A DNA stretch of 8,091 nucleotides from JACZXC01 sp036447375 (GTDB lineage Bacteria; Myxococcota_A; UBA9160; SMWR01), in NCBI GenBank assembly GCA_036447375.1, contig JAZFUU010000067.1, positions 1 to 8,091 of the forward strand, in the 5' to 3' direction. The notes beneath the pieces were generated by a model. It searched no databases. It had not been told where the DNA came from and worked only from the letters and a program-made list of their open reading frames with translations. This document shows positions 1 through 5,680 of the stretch, in pieces. Made by a program: the position numbers and the translations under genes. Position 1 is the first letter of the stretch. Every line of letters begins with the position of its first letter.

Positions 1-1
1 C

Positions 2-202
2 GTGGCGGTCATCACGGACCGCGAGACCGGCCGCGCACGCGGCTTCGCGTTCGTGGAAATGTCGGAGGCAAGCGCCGCCCAGGACGCGATCCGCGCCCTC
101 GACGGTACCGACTTCGGTGGCCGCAGCATCAAGGTCAACGAAGCCAATGAGCGTGGCAGCCGCGGTGGCGGCGGTGGCGGTGGCGGTGGCGGCCGCTACT
201 AA
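2..202 (+). CDS. RRM-type RNA-binding protein, glycine-rich tail (5' partial)
   Basis: This is the C-terminal part of a small RNA-recognition-motif protein, a family that binds single-stranded RNA and is often linked to RNA chaperoning or cold response in bacteria. The visible 66 residues contain the RNP1 strand (RGFAFVEM, residues 13-20), the following helix (residues 21-34), and the last strand ending near residue 45. A basic linker and an uninterrupted run of ten glycines (residues 55-64) then lead to a final Arg-Tyr. The first strand with RNP2, roughly 30 residues, is missing because the gene begins before the window. The GTG at base 2 is therefore an internal valine, not a start. The glycine run is coded only by GGC and GGT. 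The family call is secure; the RNA target and regulation cannot be seen. A terminator follows about 30 bases after the stop. Confidence 0.9.
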   Translation: MAVITDRETGRARGFAFVEMSEASAAQDAIRALDGTDFGGRSIKVNEANERGSRGGGGGGGGGGRY

Positions 203-231
203 GCGGTAGCCCCACTCCGGGTACGAACGAC

Positions 232-267
232 AACGGCCTCGGGATCGAAGGATCTCGGGGCCGTTTC
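232..267 (+). terminator. Intrinsic terminator of the RRM gene
   Basis: The arms at 232-246 and 251-265 pair over 15 positions, with two G-U wobbles, around a GAAG loop. The run TTT with a weak continuation follows directly. It lies about 30 bases after the RRM stop codon and reads as a Rho-independent terminator for that gene. The U-tract is short, so efficiency is uncertain. Confidence 0.75.
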
Positions 268-373
268 ATCGTGTGGAGCATAGGAAGACGTCCGGCTGTG
301 ACGCCGCGTCTGGTGAAGCGACCGCTGACCGCGACGGGCGGCGCTCGACGCCGGGTAGCGCGCATCGGCCGTC

Positions 374-416
374 GGAACGAGAAAGCCCCTCCGCGCAACT
401 CCGCGAAGGGGCTTTC
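374..416 (-). terminator. Intrinsic terminator of the tRNA-Gly transcript
   Basis: A very strong hairpin has 15-bp arms at 381-395 and 402-416, with one G-U pair and a 6-nt loop. Its outer stem is GAAAGCCCC with GGGGCTTTC. Read on the minus strand it begins 6 bases after the tRNA CCA end and is followed by a T-containing stretch (TCGTT). It probably ends the tRNA and envelope-operon transcript. Because the arms are nearly symmetric it could also stop read-through from the RRM side. Confidence 0.8.
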
Positions 417-422
417 GAATGC

Positions 423-498
423 TGGAGCACGAGACCAGATTCGAACTGGCGACCCCCACGTTGGCAACGTGGCGCTCTACCAACTGAGCTACTCGTGC
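423..498 (-). tRNA. tRNA-Gly (anticodon GCC)
   Basis: A complete 76-nt cloverleaf is readable on the minus strand. The acceptor stem is GCACGAG paired with CTCGTGC, the discriminator is U, and CCA is encoded in the DNA at 423-425. The D arm contains AGCTCAGTTGGTAGAGC. The anticodon stem CCACG/CGTGG encloses the loop TTGCCAA, giving anticodon GCC (plus-strand bases 463-465), which reads the glycine codons GGC and GGU. The T arm carries TTCGAAT. The tRNA starts 12 bases after the stop codon of the dehydrogenase gene on the same strand and is followed by a strong terminator. It may be made both by read-through and from the TATAAT box just upstream. The neighbouring RRM gene uses only GGC/GGT in its glycine run, the codons this tRNA decodes. 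Confidence 0.97.
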
Positions 499-509
499 TT
501 TCGAGAAGG

Positions 510-515
510 ATTATA
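510..515 (-). promoter_or_regulatory. Candidate -10 box (TATAAT) for tRNA-Gly
   Basis: The minus strand reads a perfect TATAAT here, with 11 bases between it and the first tRNA base. That fits a start site a few bases before the mature tRNA. The box includes the TAA stop of the dehydrogenase gene. I could not find a convincing -35 element at 16-18 bases upstream, so the promoter is a suggestion resting on the -10 match and its position. Confidence 0.5.
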
Positions 516-1827
516 GCTTGTGGATCTTGTCCCGGCCGCTGGTCACCCGGTGGGTGGCGTTGCGGGTGTCGAAGGTGCGGGGAGTCTTGGCCACCACCCG
601 GTCGTAGTCGACGCCGGCGTGGGCGGTGATGACCACGGCGATGTCGCAACTGTCGAGAGTGTCGTCGGAGAGATCCTGGCTCTTGTAGCTGGCGCCGTCC
701 TCGAGCTGGAACTCGCCCACGTGGGGGTCGTGGTAGCTGATTTCGGCGCCCTTGGCGGCCAGGATGCGGATCACGTCGAGGGCGGGAGCCTCGCGCATAT
801 CGGACACGTCGGCCTTGTAGGCCACGCCCAGCACCAGTATCCGCGCCCCGTTTACGGCGATCCGGTCTTCGTTCAACAGAGCGGCCACCCGGTCGGCCAC
901 GTGCTCGGGCATGTGGCCGTTGATCTCGGTGGCCAGCTCGATGAAGCGGGCGGGAAAGTTCAACGACTTCATCTTCCAGGCCAGATAGGTGGGGTCTACC
1001 GGAATGCAGTGGCCGCCCAGGCCGGGTCCGGGAAGGAACTTCATGTAGCCGTAGGGTTTGGTGGCGGCCGCCTCGATCACCTCCCAGACGTCGAGGTCCA
1101 GGCGGTTGCACATCAGAGCCACTTCATTGACCAGGCCGATGTTGATGGCACGGAACGTGTTCTCGAGCAGCTTCACCATTTCGGCAACCTGGGTCGAAGA
1201 CACGCTGACCACCCGATCGAAGATGCACCGAAACACCTTGGCGCACAGCTCGGCGCAGAGCGGCGTCTCACCGCCCACCACCTTGGGAATCTCCCGGAGT
1301 GTGAACTGCTGATTCCCCGGGTCGATGCGCTCGGGCGCGAAGGCCATGGAGAAATCGACCCCCACCGAGAGTCCGGTCGACTCGAGCCGGGGCGCCAACA
1401 GCTCGTGGGTCGTGCCCGGATAGGTGGTGCTTCCCAGGATCACCAGTTGGCCAGTGCGCAGGCGCTTGCGAATCTCTTCCAGCGCACTCGCCAGGTGAGA
1501 AACGTCGGGGTCCCGCGACTTGGTGAGGGGCGTGGGGACGCAGACGTTGATGACATCGCAGGCGGAGAGCTTGGCGAAATCTGTGGTGGCCTCGATCCGC
1601 TGCTCGCTCCGCATCTTCGCGAGCTCGTCGGAAGAAACGTCTTCGATGTAGGAAACACCCATCTCGAGCGACTCGACCTTGGTCCGGTCGAGGTCGAAGC
1701 CGGTCACCCGAAATCCAGCCTTGGCGAACTCCACCGCCAGGGGCAGCCCTACGTAGCCCAGGCCGATCACCCCGATGCGGGCGTCGTGCGCGTCGATTCG
1801 TTCTCCCAGCTCCTGAAGCCGGTTCAC
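511..1827 (-). CDS. wbpA: UDP-N-acetylglucosamine 6-dehydrogenase (WbpA-type nucleotide-sugar dehydrogenase)
   Basis: The product is a 438-residue cytoplasmic enzyme of the UDP-glucose/GDP-mannose dehydrogenase family, which oxidises the C6 hydroxyl of a UDP-sugar to a carboxylate with two NAD+. The N-terminal Rossmann domain has GLGYVG (22-27). APER (164-167), EMVKLLENT (216-224) and the catalytic-cysteine motif GPGLGGHCIPVDP (267-279, Cys274) follow. The C-terminal UDP-binding domain starts near 325 with VLGVAYKADVSDMRE. The Cys-motif spelling and overall length resemble WbpA, which makes UDP-GlcNAcA for surface polysaccharide, more than UDP-glucose dehydrogenase; exact substrate is inferred. 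The GTG start overlaps the pgsA stop by four bases (GTGA). A GAGGG Shine-Dalgarno sequence sits 6 bases upstream at 1834-1838, which supports this start. No other sugar-nucleotide or glycosyltransferase genes lie in the window. It is third in an apparent envelope operon and is followed by tRNA-Gly. Confidence 0.9.
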   Translation of the reverse strand: MNRLQELGERIDAHDARIGVIGLGYVGLPLAVEFAKAGFRVTGFDLDRTKVESLEMGVSYIEDVSSDELAKMRSEQRIEATTDFAKLSACDVINVCVPTPLTKSRDPDVSHLASALEEIRKRLRTGQLVILGSTTYPGTTHELLAPRLESTGLSVGVDFSMAFAPERIDPGNQQFTLREIPKVVGGETPLCAELCAKVFRCIFDRVVSVSSTQVAEMVKLLENTFRAINIGLVNEVALMCNRLDLDVWEVIEAAATKPYGYMKFLPGPGLGGHCIPVDPTYLAWKMKSLNFPARFIELATEINGHMPEHVADRVAALLNEDRIAVNGARILVLGVAYKADVSDMREAPALDVIRILAAKGAEISYHDPHVGEFQLEDGASYKSQDLSDDTLDSCDIAVVITAHAGVDYDRVVAKTPRTFDTRNATHRVTSGRDKIHKL

Positions 1828-2477
1828 GCGCCGCCCTCGGGAGCCGGAGGCGCGGCTTCGAGACCGCGGAAATAGTCCCGGAAGTAGAGGTACCCAGACC
1901 AGAGGGTCAGCAGAGTCGCCACCGTCAGCATGCCCAGGCCGATCCGGTGAGCCGGGAGCCCCAGGGTCGGTGTGGGAAAGAGCAGCGCCGCGATGGCGGT
2001 GTTCTGGGCCACGGCCTTGATCTTGCCGAGGGTCGACGCGCCCAGCGCCTGGCCGCCCACCGAGGCGAGGCTGCGCAGGCCGGTAACCGCCAGCTCACGC
2101 CCCACGATCACCACCACCATCCAGACCGCCCAGATCGGGATCCGCTCCACCGCCACCAGTATCACCAGCGCGGTGGAAACCAGGAGCTTGTCGGCGAGAG
2201 GATCGAGGAGCTTTCCGATATGGGTGACCTGCTGACCGCGACGCGCCAGCCATCCGTCGAGGATGTCGGTCAGGGCGGCGACGATGAAGCACCCGGCGAT
2301 GACCTGGCTCCCCAGACGGCTGCTATCGAAAACCGGGAGCAGGAGCAGCACCGGAACCGCCAAGGTGCGCAGAACCGTGATCGTGTTGGGGAGGTTCCAG
2401 AAGATCTCGCGTGTGGGCACCGCGCTGGAGGTGTCGGACGACCCCCCGACGCTCGGCTCATCGACGGAAATCCCCAT
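1824..2477 (-). CDS. pgsA: CDP-diacylglycerol--glycerol-3-phosphate 3-phosphatidyltransferase
   Basis: This membrane enzyme makes phosphatidylglycerophosphate from CDP-diacylglycerol and glycerol 3-phosphate, the committed step to phosphatidylglycerol and cardiolipin. The CDP-alcohol phosphotransferase signature D-x2-DG-x2-AR-x8-G-x3-D-x3-D is complete, from TDILDGWLAR to DPLAD. It is preceded by the typical NLPNTITVLR entry. GRELAVTGLR and GKIKAVAQN follow, both PgsA-like, and several hydrophobic helices are visible. Start choice is uncertain. The ATG at 2477 gives 217 residues and has a weak GAG at 7 bases. An ATG at 2489 adds four residues, and a GTG at 2420 would give 198 residues, nearer the family norm, with no overlap. 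With either ATG the start lies inside the end of the upstream transglycosylase gene. The stop overlaps the next gene's GTG by four bases, indicating an operon. Confidence 0.93.
   Translation of the reverse strand: MGISVDEPSVGGSSDTSSAVPTREIFWNLPNTITVLRTLAVPVLLLLPVFDSSRLGSQVIAGCFIVAALTDILDGWLARRGQQVTHIGKLLDPLADKLLVSTALVILVAVERIPIWAVWMVVVIVGRELAVTGLRSLASVGGQALGASTLGKIKAVAQNTAIAALLFPTPTLGLPAHRIGLGMLTVATLLTLWSGYLYFRDYFRGLEAAPPAPEGGA
1834..1838 (-). promoter_or_regulatory. Shine-Dalgarno site of the nucleotide-sugar dehydrogenase
   Basis: GAGGG on the minus strand is 6 bases before the GTG start at 1827. It lies inside the last codons of pgsA and fixes the start of the next gene, consistent with coupled translation. 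Confidence 0.65.
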
Positions 2478-3144
2478 GGTAAGACTCATAGTAGGTCAGA
2501 ACCCGTTTCACGTAATCCCGTGTCTCCCGGTAGGGAGGGATCCCCCCGTACCGGTCCACGGCTGCGGGACCCGCGTTGTAGGCCGCCACGGCGAGTTTCA
2601 CGTCGTCGAATCGATCGAGCATGCCCCGCAGATAGCGGACCCCGCCGTCCACGTTCTCTTCCGCACGCAACGGGTCGGTAACGCCCAGGGAGCGAGCCGT
2701 CTGCGGCATGAGCTGCATCAGGCCCTGGGCGCCCTTGCGCGACACCGCGTTGGGATCGAACGCCGATTCGGCGGCGATCACGGCCTTGATCAATGCGGGG
2801 GGCACCTCGTGGTTGCGGGCGGCGCGACCGATCAGGGCGTCGTATTCCCAGCGCTTCGGCGCTCCCGCGCCCCGAAGCGCGCTCTCGACGCTCCAAGAGA
2901 GCGGCACATAGCGGGAGTCGCGCGGGACGTCGGTGAAGTGGGTGACTCCGTTCGAGTCGACGAAGGTGAAGATCCGTGCCTGGGCTCCGGCGGGGGTCGC
3001 GCTCCACACGGCCACCAGGACGATGCTGAAGGCCCCCAGAACGGACCACCGCGGGCCCCCGCAAGCCTTCCAGCCCAGCTCCGCCCAGAGTCGCGGGATT
3101 CGGAGATCCCCCGGGGGATTTCGGTGTATCGGTCGTTCGGCCAC
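2458..3144 (-). CDS. Lytic transglycosylase (SLT domain) with N-terminal DUF4124
   Basis: This is a 228-residue exported protein of the Slt/MltC-like soluble transglycosylase fold, which cleaves peptidoglycan glycan strands to 1,6-anhydromuramyl ends. A hydrophobic segment (about 34-50) ending in TPAGAQA suggests a signal peptide cut near residue 56. The n-region before it is unusually long, about 33 residues. A DUF4124-like segment (FVDSNGVTHFTDVP, 61-74) follows. The SLT domain covers about 100-220 with catalytic Glu126 in AAESAFDP, then GLMQLMP (141-147) and AYNAGP (188-193). The GTG at 3144 is the most upstream possible standard start, since an in-frame TAA lies at 3181-3183. I see no good Shine-Dalgarno sequence. 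It heads the operon with pgsA and the sugar dehydrogenase and is divergent from nadB. The family and catalytic residue are clear; specific substrate and partners are not. Confidence 0.92.
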   Translation of the reverse strand: MAERPIHRNPPGDLRIPRLWAELGWKACGGPRWSVLGAFSIVLVAVWSATPAGAQARIFTFVDSNGVTHFTDVPRDSRYVPLSWSVESALRGAGAPKRWEYDALIGRAARNHEVPPALIKAVIAAESAFDPNAVSRKGAQGLMQLMPQTARSLGVTDPLRAEENVDGGVRYLRGMLDRFDDVKLAVAAYNAGPAAVDRYGGIPPYRETRDYVKRVLTYYESYHGDFRR

Positions 3145-3189
3145 GTGTTCGCTCTGTATCGGAGGTTTCCGACCCGCCCCTTAGGGATC

Positions 3190-3215
3190 CGATCGGGTCG
3201 ATCGGTGTCGATCGA
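3190..3215. repeat. Three phased CGATCG palindromes in the divergent promoter region
   Basis: The six-base palindrome CGATCG begins at 3190, 3199 and 3209, spaced 9 and 10 bases apart, so close to one helical turn. The first two are followed by G and the third by A. They lie between the transglycosylase and nadB starts. A role as an iterated protein-binding site is inference; the word is also common in this genome's coding regions. Confidence 0.4.
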
Positions 3216-3233
3216 GGTGGGGCCACTGCTAGG

Positions 3234-3250
3234 CTTTTCTGATAGAAAAG
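3234..3250. promoter_or_regulatory. AT-rich perfect dyad upstream of nadB (possible operator)
   Basis: CTTTTCT and AGAAAAG form a perfect inverted repeat with 7-base arms around GAT. The centre is about 28 bases before the nadB GTG. It is the most AT-rich stretch in the area and sits where a promoter or operator would be expected. It could equally form a small RNA hairpin. No known repressor site is assigned. I could not fit a convincing -35/-10 pair for either divergent gene. Confidence 0.4.
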
Positions 3251-3269
3251 AGGCAAGAATTAGAACGCC

Positions 3270-4865
3270 GTGTCAGACCGACATCACTACGACGTCCTCG
3301 TAATCGGCAGCGGAATCGCCGGCCTCTACTACGCGCTCCGGGTGGCCAGCCGCGGAAGCGTCGCCGTAATTACCAAGAAGCGGGCCGCCGATTCGGCCAC
3401 GAACTGGGCCCAGGGCGGCATCGCGGCCGTTCTCTCGAACGAGGACAGCTTCGAGAACCACGCCAGGGACACCATCACCGCGGGGGCGGGGCTGTGCCGC
3501 GAACCCGTGGTTCGCTTCGTCGTGGAGCGGGGCCCGCGCATGATCGAAGCCTTGCGCAAGCTGGGAGCGGACTTCGATCGGGTGGGGGACGGGCGCGAAT
3601 TCGACCTGGGCCGCGAGGGCGGACATTCGCACCGCCGCATCCTGCATCACCGCGACGCCACCGGTCGCGAGGTTGAGTCGGCACTCCTCCAGCGGGTGCG
3701 CTCGCATCCCAACATCTTCATGTTCGAGAATCACTGCGGGGTGGATCTGGTCACCTCCGAAAAGTTGGGAGCCGCCGGCGCGAACCGGGTTCTGGGCGCC
3801 TATGTCCTCGATTCCCAGACGGGCGAAGTGCAGCTCTTTCAGGCCCGCGTCACATTGCTGGCCACCGGTGGCGCCGGCAAGGTCTATCTCTATACGAGCA
3901 ATCCGGACATCGCCTCGGGGGACGGCATGGCCATGGCCTACCGGGCCGGGGCGACCCTCGCGAACATGGAGTTCGTCCAGTTCCATCCCACCTGCCTCTA
4001 CCACCCCCAGGCCAAGTCCTCGCTGATTAGCGAGGCCGTCAGGGGGGAGGGAGGCATCCTGCGCAGCCGATCCGGCGAGGCGTTCATGGAACACCATCAC
4101 CCGATGAAGGACCTGGCACCCCGCGACGTCGTGGCGCGTGCGATCGATACCGAACTCAAGCGTTCCGGCGACGAATGGGTCGTGCTCGACATCACCCATC
4201 GCGACCCGGTCTTTCTTCGAGAGCGTTTTCCGAACATCGCCGCGACGTGCCTTCGATTCGGAATCGACCTCACCCGGGACCCGATTCCCGTGGTACCCGC
4301 AGCCCACTACTGTTGCGGCGGAGTGCGAACCAACCTCCGCGGTGAAACCGATCTCGGCAATCTCTTCGCCGCGGGCGAGGTCACCTGCACAGGGCTCCAC
4401 GGGGCCAACCGCCTGGCGTCGAACTCGCTGCTCGAAGCGCTGGTGTTCGCCGAGGCCGCAGCCGACGAAACCATCGCTCGCCTCGACAGCGCAGAGCCGG
4501 CGGCCTGCGAGGTTCCGCCCTGGGAGTCGGGAGAAGCCACTGAGAGCGATGAGGCCGTGGTCATCTCGCACAACTGGGACGAGATCCGGCGCTTTATGTG
4601 GAACTACGTCGGCATCGTCCGCAGCGACCGTCGTCTGGCCCGGGCCCGCAATCGGATCCGGTCGCTACAGGACGAAATCCGCGAGTACTACTGGAACTTC
4701 AAGCTCACACCCGACCTGATCGAGCTGCGCAACCTGGCGACGGTCGCCGACCTCGTGATCGAGTCGGCGGGCCGGCGCCAGGAGAGTCGCGGACTGCACT
4801 ACAACGTCGATCACCCGGATCGCGACGACGCCCGGTTCCAGCGCGACACGCTGATCCGCCGCTGA
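3270..4865 (+). CDS. nadB: L-aspartate oxidase
   Basis: The 531-residue flavoenzyme oxidises L-aspartate to iminoaspartate, the first step of de novo NAD synthesis; NadA then condenses the product to quinolinate. The N-terminal FAD site GSGIAG (13-18) is followed by NWAQGGIAAV (45-54). The substrate and capping-domain motifs include FHPTCLY (238-244), SEAVRGEGGILR (254-265), APRDVVARAI (283-292), HYCCGG (346-351) and GANRLASNSLLEA (378-390), in the order and spelling of NadB. The helical C-terminal domain (about 435-531) distinguishes it from fumarate reductase and succinate dehydrogenase flavoproteins. GTG is the only reasonable start, because an in-frame TAG lies three codons upstream and the FAD motif begins at residue 13. 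No strong Shine-Dalgarno sequence is present; an AGAGG lies 16 bases away, too far. nadA and nadC are not in the window. It converges on the short-chain dehydrogenase gene with a 15-base gap. Confidence 0.96.
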   Translation: MSDRHHYDVLVIGSGIAGLYYALRVASRGSVAVITKKRAADSATNWAQGGIAAVLSNEDSFENHARDTITAGAGLCREPVVRFVVERGPRMIEALRKLGADFDRVGDGREFDLGREGGHSHRRILHHRDATGREVESALLQRVRSHPNIFMFENHCGVDLVTSEKLGAAGANRVLGAYVLDSQTGEVQLFQARVTLLATGGAGKVYLYTSNPDIASGDGMAMAYRAGATLANMEFVQFHPTCLYHPQAKSSLISEAVRGEGGILRSRSGEAFMEHHHPMKDLAPRDVVARAIDTELKRSGDEWVVLDITHRDPVFLRERFPNIAATCLRFGIDLTRDPIPVVPAAHYCCGGVRTNLRGETDLGNLFAAGEVTCTGLHGANRLASNSLLEALVFAEAAADETIARLDSAEPAACEVPPWESGEATESDEAVVISHNWDEIRRFMWNYVGIVRSDRRLARARNRIRSLQDEIREYYWNFKLTPDLIELRNLATVADLVIESAGRRQESRGLHYNVDHPDRDDARFQRDTLIRR

Positions 4866-4880
4866 GTCGACTTCCCGCGC

Positions 4881-5669
4881 TCACTCGGGGGTGACGTAGG
4901 CAGCGTGGATGCCTCCGTCCACGAGGAACGTCGTCCCATTTACGTAGGACGCGTCCTCCGAGGCGAGAAACAGCGCCGCGCGGGCGATCTCGGCAGCTTC
5001 GGCCAGACGCCCCATCGGCACGTGGACCATACGACGCGCTCGGGCGTCGGGGTCGGCCAGCAGCGCCTCGAGCAGGGGCGTATTCACCGGCCCCGGACAC
5101 AGGGCGTTGGCGCGGATTCCCTGAGCCGCGTAGGCCACGGCGATCTCGCGGGTGAGCGCGAGGACACCGCCCTTGCTGGCGGTGTAGGCGATCTGCGCCG
5201 TCGCCGCGCCCATCACGGCCACGAAGGAGGCGGTGTTGATGATCGAACCGCCGCCGGCGCGCAGCAGCGCGGGAATGCCGAACTTGCAGCCCAGGAATAC
5301 GCCCTTGAGATTGACGGCCATCACCCGGTCCCAGACCGCCTCCGAGGTGTCGACCGGCAGGCCGTCTTCGTCGGGAAAAATACCGGCATTGTTGAAGAGC
5401 ACGTGCAGGCCACCGTAGAGCCGCTCGGCGTCCCGGACGGCGCCCTCGACGGCATCAGCCACCGAAACGTCGGTAGCCACGAAGTGGGCGCGGCCCCCCG
5501 CCGCCTCCACCGCCTCGACGGTCTCTCGGCCGCCCTCCGCGTCGAGGTCCGCGACCACCACGTTCGCGCCCTCGCGCGCGAACAGGGCCGCGGCCTCGCG
5601 TCCGATCCCGCTCCCCGCTCCGGTGATGAGTGCGGTTCGGCCGGCGAGTCGCCCCGGGGGTGTCTGCAT
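4881..5669 (-). CDS. SDR-family NAD(P)-dependent oxidoreductase
   Basis: This is a classical short-chain dehydrogenase/reductase of 262 residues, a cytoplasmic Rossmann-fold enzyme. The cofactor motif TGAGSGIG is at 16-23, with Asp41 at the end of the second strand (VVVADLD), which favours NAD(H) over NADP(H). NNAG (93-96), Asn120, Ser148, Tyr162 and Lys166 make up the full catalytic set, and CPGPVNTP (191-198) follows. The C-terminus ends with YVNGTTFLVDGG, standard for the family. The substrate cannot be deduced; such sequences are often labelled 3-oxoacyl-ACP reductase or glucose dehydrogenase without proof. The ATG is supported by GAAGG 6 bases upstream, overlapping the TGA of the preceding ligase gene. 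The gap between the genes is 9 bases, so it is the last gene of the purF-ligase-SDR run. It may act on the same substrate as the ligase, which is inference. Confidence 0.93.
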   Translation of the reverse strand: MQTPPGRLAGRTALITGAGSGIGREAAALFAREGANVVVADLDAEGGRETVEAVEAAGGRAHFVATDVSVADAVEGAVRDAERLYGGLHVLFNNAGIFPDEDGLPVDTSEAVWDRVMAVNLKGVFLGCKFGIPALLRAGGGSIINTASFVAVMGAATAQIAYTASKGGVLALTREIAVAYAAQGIRANALCPGPVNTPLLEALLADPDARARRMVHVPMGRLAEAAEIARAALFLASEDASYVNGTTFLVDGGIHAAYVTPE

Positions 5670-5675
5670 CGCGGG

Positions 5676-5680
5676 CCTTC
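5676..5680 (-). promoter_or_regulatory. Shine-Dalgarno site of the SDR gene
   Basis: GAAGG on the minus strand lies 6 bases before the ATG at 5669 and shares bases with the TGA stop of the upstream glutamine-synthetase-like gene. It supports the chosen start and coupled translation. Confidence 0.6.

Noticed and set aside
268..373. Small gene between the two terminators
   Set aside because: Short open frames exist on both strands but none has a ribosome site, motif or sensible composition.
423..498. tRNA-Gly 3' end as an integration (att) site
   Set aside because: No direct repeat of the tRNA end, integrase or foreign-looking island is seen in the window.
520..1875. 451-codon open frame on the plus strand opposite the sugar dehydrogenase
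   Set aside because: It mirrors a gene with a complete family motif set. Its sequence is low-complexity (many Gly, Val, His, Asp) without domain signs, as expected for an antisense frame of GC-rich coding DNA.
3216..3269. Sigma-70 promoter for nadB, or for the transglycosylase on the other strand
   Set aside because: TTGCCT on the minus strand resembles a -35, but the -10 at 17 bases is poor. On the plus strand no acceptable pair was found.
2263..3303. 346-codon plus-strand frame across pgsA, the transglycosylase and the divergent promoter
   Set aside because: It runs antisense to two recognised genes and into nadB in the wrong frame, with no domain visible.
3273..4571. 432-codon minus-strand frame opposite nadB
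   Set aside because: nadB on the plus strand is unmistakable from start to end. The antisense frame has no recognisable motif.
4866..4892. Terminator between convergent nadB and SDR genes
   Set aside because: Only a 4-bp TCAC/GTGA stem with no T-run is visible. It is too weak to call.
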